From assembly GCA_017620055.1 (NCBI GenBank), contig JAFZRD010000103.1:1-11756 (forward strand): DNA of 11,756 nt, in the 5' to 3' direction. The position numbers were made by a program, and so were the translations under genes. How positions within the stretch are numbered: the first letter of the stretch is position 1; each line of letters starts with the position of its first letter. The notes below the pieces were generated by a model. It worked only from the letters and a program-made list of their open reading frames with translations, was not told where the DNA came from and searched no databases. Positions 7,764-11,756 of the stretch are shown piece by piece. Origin of the DNA: Lachnospiraceae bacterium (GTDB lineage: Bacteria > Bacillota_A > Clostridia > Lachnospirales > Lachnospiraceae).

Positions 7764-8632
7764 GCTTTGGCGTATACTTCCCTGATCTTGTTGTGATTCA
7801 TCGTCGCATATATCTGCGTCGTCGATATGTCGGAGTGTCCGAGCATTTCCTGAACCGCGCGAAGATCCGCGCCGTTTTCCACCAGATGTGCCGCAAACGA
7901 ATGTCTCAGCGTATGAGGTGTAATGTCGGCGGTTATCTTTGCCTTCTTGGCATAATACTTGATGAGTTTCCAGAAACCCTGGCGGCTCATCTTCTGTCCC
8001 GAGCAGTTGGCGAACAGGACTTTGGATGACTGGTCCTCGACGATCGCCGCTCTTCCGCCGTCAAGATAACGGCCGAGCGCATTCTTGGCCTCGCGTCCGA
8101 ACGGGATCACACGCTCTTTCGACGCATCCTTGCAGGTGATGTAGCACATCTGCATGTTGACGTCGCTTATCTCAAGGTTCATGAGTTCCGAAACGCGGAT
8201 GCCTGTCGCATACAGAAGTTCGAGCATCGCTTTGTCGCGGATCTCTTTGGGTGTATCGCCTTTGGGCTGCTCGAGAAGCCTTGTGACCTCATCCATCGTG
8301 AGGATCTCAGGCATCTTCTTCTCGATCTTCGGAGCCTTCAGTACTCCCGTCGGATCTTTTGTGATCAGTCCTTCATTTGCACAATAATGGAAGAATGCCT
8401 TAGCGGACGCTACAGATCTTGAGACCGTTGCCGCAGCAAAACCGCTCTCATTAAGATGCTCCACATACTTTGAAAGAGCATCTTCCGTTACGTCCTTAAC
8501 ATCCTTGATGCCGATACCACCGAAGTAGTCCTGCATCTTGCTTAAGTCTCTCTTATATGAAAGTTCCGTGTTCAGGGATTTCTTCTTGACGTTATGTAAA
8601 TAAGTTATGAATCCTTGAATTGCCTGTTCCAT
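7748..8632 (-). CDS. xerD: Tyrosine recombinase XerD
   Basis: The 294-residue product is full length for XerC/XerD. An N-terminal SAM-like core-binding domain (about 1-100, with SYKRDLSKM and ASAKAFFHYC) leads to the catalytic domain. The catalytic set is visible: Arg146 (YATGIRVSEL), a lysine in CKDASKER (Lys168 or Lys172), His240 and Arg243 (PHTLRHSFA), His266 (MLGHSD) and the nucleophile Tyr275 (TQIYATM). XerD pairs with XerC to resolve chromosome dimers at dif before division. I favour XerD over an integrase because of its size, lack of an arm-binding domain, and a Nudix gene just upstream, as near B. subtilis xerD (ripX). The ATG follows a weak AGG, but a strong promoter lies directly upstream. 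No mobile-element boundary is visible. The 3' end overlaps the PHP gene. Confidence 0.92.
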   Translation of the reverse strand: MEQAIQGFITYLHNVKKKSLNTELSYKRDLSKMQDYFGGIGIKDVKDVTEDALSKYVEHLNESGFAAATVSRSVASAKAFFHYCANEGLITKDPTGVLKAPKIEKKMPEILTMDEVTRLLEQPKGDTPKEIRDKAMLELLYATGIRVSELMNLEISDVNMQMCYITCKDASKERVIPFGREAKNALGRYLDGGRAAIVEDQSSKVLFANCSGQKMSRQGFWKLIKYYAKKAKITADITPHTLRHSFAAHLVENGADLRAVQEMLGHSDISTTQIYATMNHNKIREVYAKAHPRG

Positions 8633-8655
8633 AAAAAACCTGCCTCGCTCGTTAC

Positions 8656-8684
8656 ATTATAAGCAGATTTTTTTGTAAAAGCAA
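8656..8684 (-). promoter_or_regulatory. Promoter of xerD
   Basis: On the minus strand TTGCTT (8684-8679) and a perfect TATAAT (8661-8656) are 17 bp apart, with an A7 tract in the spacer. Transcription would start near 8649 and give a short leader of about 17 nt before the xerD ATG. This is the best sigma-A-type promoter in the window. It means xerD need not depend on transcripts from the aminotransferase-nudF operon. Confidence 0.7.
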
Positions 8685-8734
8685 CACTAAAATTCCTTGA
8701 TTTTATCGCATTTGTCGGACTTTTTGGTACTTGA

Positions 8735-8780
8735 CACAACATATCGGTAAACCGCTTTTGTGCCCTTACTAGATGTTGTG
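8735..8780. repeat. 8-bp inverted repeat between nudF and xerD
   Basis: CACAACAT (8735-8742) and ATGTTGTG (8773-8780) are perfectly complementary around a 30-nt loop that carries the near-palindrome CGGTAAACCG (8745-8754). It lies 28 nt past the nudF stop and upstream of the xerD promoter. Neither side has an adjacent T-run, so it is not a standard terminator. It could be an operator, a terminator of another type, or chance. Confidence 0.35.
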
Positions 8781-8808
8781 AAAAGTTTACAATAAAAAAT
8801 TCACATAA

Positions 8809-9354
8809 TTAATTACCGAGCGTTGCTCTATATGTCATGAGACCGGCGATAGTCTTTGCGTCCACTATCTCGCCCTTTTGCACCATTTCAGTAAGCTCGT
8901 CGAGCGTATATATCTCAACGTCTATGAACTCATCGTCATCAAGGTGCTGACATGTCTGTGACAGATTCCTTGCAACATAGATATCTATCTTCTCGTTGCA
9001 GAACGCAACTGTAGTGTAAAGGCTTAACAGAAATTCGACGTTTTCGATATCCGTGCAGTATCCGGTCTCCTCTTCAAGCTCGCGGTGCGCTGCAACCTTT
9101 GTCGGCTCGTCGGCACCGTTCAGCCCTCCCGCGGGTATCTCGATCGTGTACGAATCTATAGCGTTCCTGTACTGGCGCACCATAACAATTCGCCCGTCGT
9201 CGAGAACGGGAATGACCGCGGCGGCGCCTTTATGCTTGATGAAATCGAAGTTCTCCTCGGCACCGTCGGGAAGTTTCATCCGATCCTGATAAATATCAAC
9301 TATCGCGCCGTTATGTATTAGCTTGCGGCCGATGCGTTCGGGTCTTTCGAGCAT
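8809..9354 (-). CDS. nudF: Nudix hydrolase, ADP-ribose pyrophosphatase type
   Basis: The 181-residue protein carries a complete Nudix box at residues 77-99 (G-x5-E-x7-R-E-x-x-E-E-x-G-Y), reading GGLNGADE then AAHRELEEETGY. The preceding EIPAGG and the HKGAAAVIPV and VRQYRNA segments are typical of the ADP-ribose pyrophosphatase branch, which splits ADP-ribose into AMP and ribose 5-phosphate with Mg2+. It probably acts in the cytoplasm to remove free ADP-ribose from NAD turnover. The ATG at 9354 is 3 nt after the aminotransferase stop, and its GAGG ribosome binding site lies inside the aminotransferase coding end, so translation is probably coupled. xerD follows after 176 nt but has its own promoter. 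The substrate is inferred from the family; related Nudix enzymes accept other nucleoside diphosphate derivatives. Confidence 0.9.
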   Translation of the reverse strand: MLERPERIGRKLIHNGAIVDIYQDRMKLPDGAEENFDFIKHKGAAAVIPVLDDGRIVMVRQYRNAIDSYTIEIPAGGLNGADEPTKVAAHRELEEETGYCTDIENVEFLLSLYTTVAFCNEKIDIYVARNLSQTCQHLDDDEFIDVEIYTLDELTEMVQKGEIVDAKTIAGLMTYRATLGN

Positions 9355-9357
9355 TTT

Positions 9358-10647
9358 TCAATCCTCTTTTTCCAGCAGTTTCTTGACACTGGCGAGTTTG
9401 ACGCACAATGTGAACACATCAAGCGCCTTGGCAAGTTCCTCTATCGGGGGAAACGTCGGAGCAATCCTGATGTTTGAATTCTCGGGATCCTTCTTGTAAG
9501 GATATGTCGCACCAGCGCCGGTCATTGTAACGCCGGCATCCTTGCACATTCCGACAACCTCCTGCGCCAGTCCCGGAAGCGTGTTGAATGAAACGAAATA
9601 ACCGCCGATCGGGTTGGACCATTTGCCTATTCCAAGTCCACCGAGTTCCTCGTTCAGTCTCTTCTGCACGAGTTCAAACTTCGGACGCAGTATCTTCGCG
9701 TGCTTCTTCATATGCTCGCGCATTCCGTTTGCATCCTTGAAATATCTGACGTGACGGAGCTGATTAAGCTTGTCGTGTCCGATCGTCTGGATCGTTATGA
9801 CGCTCTTGACATAATCGAGATTCTTCCTGCTCGCACCGAGCGCAGCCAGACCGCTTCCCGGGAACGTGACCTTTGATGTCGAACAGAACTTGTAAACCAT
9901 ATCGGGATTCCCGGCTTTCGCGCAGGCATCGAGTATCTCAATGAGCTTATCCTGCTTGTCATCATAAAGATGATGGATACAGTAAGCGTTATCCCAGAAT
10001 ATGCGAAAATCATCCGCCGCGGGTTTGAGGTTTGCGAATCTCGTTACCGTCTCGTCGGAGTACGTAACTCCGCCCGGATTAGAGTACTTCGGAACGCACC
10101 ATATACCCTTTACGGCAGGATCGTTGTTAACGTATTTCTCAACAAGGTCCATGTCGGGGCCCTGGTCGGTCATCGGAATGTTGATCATCTCGATTCCGAA
10201 CTGCTCGGTTATCGCAAAGTGCCTGTCGTAACCGGGAACAGGACAAAGGAACTTGACCTTATCAAGCTTGCACCACGGCGTTGAGCCGCAAACACCGAGC
10301 ACCATTGAACGTGCAACGGTATCATACATAACATTAAGGCTCGAGTTACCGAACACGATAACGTTCTCCGCGTCGATCTCCATCATCTCGCCCATCAGGC
10401 GCCTTGCCTCGCGAATACCGGTGAGCTCACCGTAGTTCCTGCAGTCCTTGCCCTCTTCCGAAATGAAGTTCGAATCCGGATAGAGGATGCTGAAGAAGTC
10501 CGCTTCCATATCGAGCTGCTCGGCCGAAGGAAGGCCTCGCGCCATGTTAAGTTTGAGCCCCTGCGCTTTGAGTTCTTCATATCTTAAGAAGAACTTCTGC
10601 TCGAGTTCGATGAGTTCGCTTTTGGATAATTCGCTGTAAGGTTTCAT
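9358..10647 (-). CDS. Aspartate aminotransferase, type Ic (PF12897 family)
   Basis: The 429-residue protein is a fold-type I pyridoxal-phosphate enzyme. Landmarks in order are NMARGLPSAEQLD (34-46), RNYGELTGIREARRL (70-84), the cofactor-phosphate loop GNSSLNVMYD (100-109), CPVPGYDRHFAI (135-146), GIWCVPKYSNPGG (181-193), WDNAY (218-222, Asp219 at the pyridine ring), STSKVTFPGSG with Schiff-base Lys259, GGYFVSFN (348-355) and NIRIAPTFPP (392-401), whose Arg394 should bind the substrate carboxylate. This motif set marks the family of C. glutamicum and mycobacterial aspartate aminotransferases, once labelled as MocR-like, but there is no DNA-binding domain here. It should interconvert aspartate and 2-oxoglutarate with oxaloacetate and glutamate. 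The ATG has an AAGGAG at 8 nt. It is first in an operon with nudF. A different amino acid specificity cannot be excluded. Confidence 0.9.
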   Translation of the reverse strand: MKPYSELSKSELIELEQKFFLRYEELKAQGLKLNMARGLPSAEQLDMEADFFSILYPDSNFISEEGKDCRNYGELTGIREARRLMGEMMEIDAENVIVFGNSSLNVMYDTVARSMVLGVCGSTPWCKLDKVKFLCPVPGYDRHFAITEQFGIEMINIPMTDQGPDMDLVEKYVNNDPAVKGIWCVPKYSNPGGVTYSDETVTRFANLKPAADDFRIFWDNAYCIHHLYDDKQDKLIEILDACAKAGNPDMVYKFCSTSKVTFPGSGLAALGASRKNLDYVKSVITIQTIGHDKLNQLRHVRYFKDANGMREHMKKHAKILRPKFELVQKRLNEELGGLGIGKWSNPIGGYFVSFNTLPGLAQEVVGMCKDAGVTMTGAGATYPYKKDPENSNIRIAPTFPPIEELAKALDVFTLCVKLASVKKLLEKED

Positions 10648-10679
10648 GATACGCGCTCCTTGTGTGTAATTTGTTGATT

Positions 10680-10709
10680 ATTATAAATCTTATGATTATC
10701 GATACGCAA
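10680..10709 (-). promoter_or_regulatory. Promoter of the aminotransferase-nudF operon
   Basis: On the minus strand TATAAT (10685-10680) is preceded at 18 bp by TTGCGT (10709-10704). The start near 10673 would give a leader of about 26 nt carrying the AAGGAG site. The -35 overlaps the AACC-C-GGAT palindrome copy at 10707-10717, which suggests direct control by whatever binds that motif. A second possible minus-strand promoter (TTGTCA 10757-10752, TATAAG about 16 bp on) lies upstream and overlaps another copy. Confidence 0.55.
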
Positions 10710-10907
10710 CCCGGATTTATATAATTTGTCTTATACAACGGAAACCAGGTTTGACAAGATTCGATATATAGACAACCGGGTTTGACACAGTTTGCTCGAA
10801 ACGGCGCTTTCGCTCCGTTTCCGCACGTCACGTTACTAGACTCGAAAAAACCTCGTCAAGTAACAACGTGCTCCAAGGCGTTTCTCCCAAATGTGCAAAC
10901 CCGGTTG
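10707..10907. repeat. Four copies of an AACC-N-GGTT palindrome (likely operator family)
   Basis: Copies are CAACCCGGATT (10707-10717), AAACCAGGTTT (10742-10752), CAACCGGGTTTG (10773-10784) and CAAACCCGGTTG (10896-10907). Each centres on a single base, at 10712, 10747, 10778 and 10902. The second and third lie in a 14-nt direct repeat with one mismatch (10743-10756 and 10774-10787), spaced 31 bp or about three helical turns, which suits cooperative binding on one DNA face. The first overlaps the -35 of the aminotransferase promoter. I cannot name the regulator. Confidence 0.6.
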
Positions 10908-10914
10908 CCTTTTT
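10771..10914 (+). ncRNA. Possible structured RNA closed by a long stem and followed by a T-run
   Basis: Bases 10773-10784 pair perfectly with 10896-10907 (12 bp), then after one bulged A (10785) 10786-10788 pair with 10893-10895 (3 bp). Inside are hairpin 1 (GAAACGG 10798-10804 with CCGTTTC 10815-10821) and hairpin 2 (GCACGT 10823-10828 with ACGTGC 10866-10871, plus GTTACT 10832-10837 with AGTAAC 10859-10864). Five T residues follow the closing stem at 10910-10914, so the plus strand is the likelier sense. It could be a small RNA ending in a terminator, a leader of the trhA-like gene, or paired protein operators. No known RNA class was recognised. Confidence 0.35.
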
Positions 10915-10916
10915 GT

Positions 10917-10964
10917 ATCTAATGTTGTATATTAGATGTAGTGATTTTGAGAATTATATTAGAT
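10917..10964. repeat. Inverted and direct ATTAGAT repeats upstream of the trhA-like gene
   Basis: ATCTAAT (10917-10923) and ATTAGAT (10931-10937) form a perfect 7-bp inverted repeat with a 7-nt spacer. TATATTAGAT then occurs twice exactly, at 10928-10937 and 10955-10964, 27 bp apart. They lie 50-98 nt before the trhA-like ATG, where promoter and operator sites would be expected. No good -35/-10 pair was found in the same stretch; the AT-rich background raises the odds of chance repeats. Confidence 0.4.
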
Positions 10965-11014
10965 TATTCTGTTGAAATAACAAGATCCGACGTTTTATAA
11001 GAAAGAGGCGTAAA

Positions 11015-11719
11015 ATGGGTGAAGCAACATCAAGGCTGAAACAGCCGCGCACAAAGCTTAAAGACAGGATCCTTCCCGATTATACGAAGGGCGAGGAGAT
11101 CTTCAATATGGTCAGCCACATCGTTGGCGGGGCACTCGGAATAGCCGCGCTCGTCCTGTGCGTTGTCAAGTCAGCAATGAAAGGCGATGCGTGGGGTGTC
11201 GTCTCATCCTCGATATACGGCGCTTCCCTTATCGTTTTATATACGATGAGCAGCGTATACCACGGTCTTCACAAGAACATGGGCAAGAAGGTCATGCAGG
11301 TCATAGACCACTGCACGATCTACTTCCTTATAGGAGGCACATACACGGTCATCGTCCTTACCGGAGTACGTCGCATTCATCCCGGCTGGGCATGGACGAT
11401 ATTCGGTATCGTATGGGGACTGTCGATCGCAGCTGCCGTATTCACCGCGATCGATCACAATAAATACCAGCGTCTGTCCATGATATGCTACATTGCTATC
11501 GGCTGGTGCATCGTCATTGCCGCCAAGCCCACGATCGAAGCAATCGGCTGGCCCGCGATCTTCTGGATCCTCGGTGGCGGCGTATCATACACGATCGGCG
11601 CCGTTCTCTACTCCATAGGAAAGAAAAAAGGAAAACGGTACATGCATTCCGTCTTCCATCTCTTCGTACTCGCAGGTTCGATCCTGCAATTCTTCGCTAT
11701 TTACTTCTACGTACTGTAG
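11015..11719 (+). CDS. trhA: TrhA / hemolysin III (PAQR) family membrane protein
   Basis: The 234-residue protein is full length for the hemolysin III/YqfA branch of the PAQR family, with seven predicted membrane helices (about 36-52, 60-80, 94-115, 124-145, 153-170, 178-200, 212-233). Family marks are E-x-x-N-x-x-S-H near 28-35 (EIFNMVSH), S80-x-Y-H83 (SSVYHGL), DHCTIYFLIGGTYT (98-111), a YSIGKKKG stretch and HSVFH (His211, His215). The conserved His and Asp residues are thought to bind a metal within the membrane. E. coli TrhA has been linked to membrane energetics and lipid homeostasis; the haemolysin name comes from a Bacillus cereus relative and should not be read as toxin activity. AGAGG lies 6 nt before the ATG. 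It is divergent from the aminotransferase and stands alone, with nothing coding after it in the window. Confidence 0.92.
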   Translation: MGEATSRLKQPRTKLKDRILPDYTKGEEIFNMVSHIVGGALGIAALVLCVVKSAMKGDAWGVVSSSIYGASLIVLYTMSSVYHGLHKNMGKKVMQVIDHCTIYFLIGGTYTVIVLTGVRRIHPGWAWTIFGIVWGLSIAAAVFTAIDHNKYQRLSMICYIAIGWCIVIAAKPTIEAIGWPAIFWILGGGVSYTIGAVLYSIGKKKGKRYMHSVFHLFVLAGSILQFFAIYFYVL

Positions 11720-11721
11720 AA

Positions 11722-11756
11722 TGAGAAAAGTGAGAAAAGGGGACGGTTCCGAATTC
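11722..11756. repeat. Tandem 9-mer and GGGGACGGTTCC word at the window edge
   Basis: TGAGAAAAG occurs twice in tandem (11722-11739) just after the trhA-like stop, and runs into AAAAGGGGACGGTTCC (11735-11750) followed by GAATTC. A near copy, AAAAGGGACGGTT, lies on the minus strand at 840-828, in the gap before the DUF3592 gene. GGGGACGG also occurs in the leader of the CAP gene (near 3316). This could be the left arm of a hairpin terminator or of a dispersed palindromic repeat, with the right arm beyond the edge. Confidence 0.35.

Larger units (their letters stand above)
10648..11014. other. 367-nt divergent intergenic region, gene-free and highly structured
   Basis: I see no protein gene here. 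From left to right it holds the aminotransferase leader and promoter (10648-10709), a perfect plus-strand TATAAT at 10720-10725 with no good -35 (a start near 10732 would read into the structured segment), two direct copies of an AACC-N-GGTT palindrome (10743-10787), a folded segment with two hairpins (10790-10892), a fourth palindrome copy and a T-run (10896-10914), and AT-rich repeats before the trhA-like gene. Weak antisense frames across it have no ribosome binding site or protein-like composition. Confidence 0.6.

Noticed and set aside
7748..8632. XerD-like gene as evidence for a mobile or integrated element
   Set aside because: It has the size and motifs of the chromosomal housekeeping recombinase, sits beside nudF, and no attachment repeats, excisionase or cargo are visible.
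8773..8808. Possible dif site near xerD (TTATTGTAAACT on the minus strand)
   Set aside because: Only one half resembles the XerD side of known dif sites, with an extra base. No matching XerC half at the right spacing was found.
10577..10831. Small minus-strand frame of 84 codons across the divergent gap
   Set aside because: It overlaps the aminotransferase start out of frame, has no good ribosome binding site, and its composition follows the repeats.
10771..10909. Small transposon-like element (MITE) bounded by the inverted repeat
   Set aside because: No target-site duplication flanks the arms, and the same motif also occurs as single copies outside, which suits protein sites or RNA stems better.
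10972..11001. TTGAAA and TTATAA at 17 bp as a promoter for the trhA-like gene
   Set aside because: Transcription would start near 11007, within the ribosome binding site and only about 8 nt before the ATG, so a real promoter is more likely further upstream.
10648..11014. T-box or known riboswitch controlling the aminotransferase
   Set aside because: The conserved T-box antiterminator sequence and any other riboswitch core I know were not found on the minus strand.

Overview
The window looks like chromosomal DNA from a low-to-medium GC Gram-positive anaerobe of the Clostridia. I lean towards Lachnospiraceae or a close relative. The grounds are Firmicutes-style lipoprotein signals (L-C-G-C and L-A-G-C lipoboxes), strong AGGAG-type ribosome binding sites, TATAAT promoters, a DUF3592 protein, and xerD next to an ADP-ribose pyrophosphatase as in other Firmicutes. 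The taxon is an inference. I see no tRNA, rRNA, CRISPR array, transposase or phage gene.

Region 1 (1-6917) is a cell-envelope cluster. Five minus-strand genes run from 5099 down past position 1 with gaps of only 19-44 nt, so they are probably one operon. In transcription order they are a large beta-rich lipoprotein (3330-5099), a small CAP/SCP-domain lipoprotein (2741-3310), a second large lipoprotein (845-2710), a DUF3592 two-helix membrane protein (285-800) and the N-terminal part of another lipoprotein (1-264, cut by the window edge). A sixth gene, another lipoprotein (5232-6917), runs the other way from a shared 132-nt promoter region. So five of the six products are predicted membrane-anchored lipoproteins and the sixth is a membrane protein. 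None has a function I can name beyond its domain family.

Region 2 (6933-9354) is housekeeping. A PHP-family histidinol-phosphatase-like gene follows the plus-strand lipoprotein by 15 nt. It meets xerD (minus strand) tail to tail, with a 16-nt overlap of coding sequence. xerD has its own promoter. Upstream of it lies a Nudix ADP-ribose pyrophosphatase (nudF-like), whose ribosome binding site lies inside the end of a type Ic aspartate aminotransferase gene (9358-10647). The last two form a tight operon.

Region 3 (10648-11014) is a 367-nt gap between the divergent aminotransferase and TrhA/hemolysin III-family genes, and it is the most unusual part of the window. It has four copies of an odd palindrome, AACC-N-GGTT. 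Two of these copies close a roughly 135-nt segment by a 15-bp interrupted stem that encloses two further hairpins and is followed by five T residues. It also has a perfect inverted repeat and an exact 10-nt direct repeat just upstream of the trhA-like gene. This could be a regulated divergent promoter, a structured RNA, or both.

The window ends (11720-11756) in a tandem 9-mer and a G-rich GGGGACGGTTCC word that partly recurs at 827-840 and near 3316. It may be one arm of a repeat or hairpin cut by the edge.
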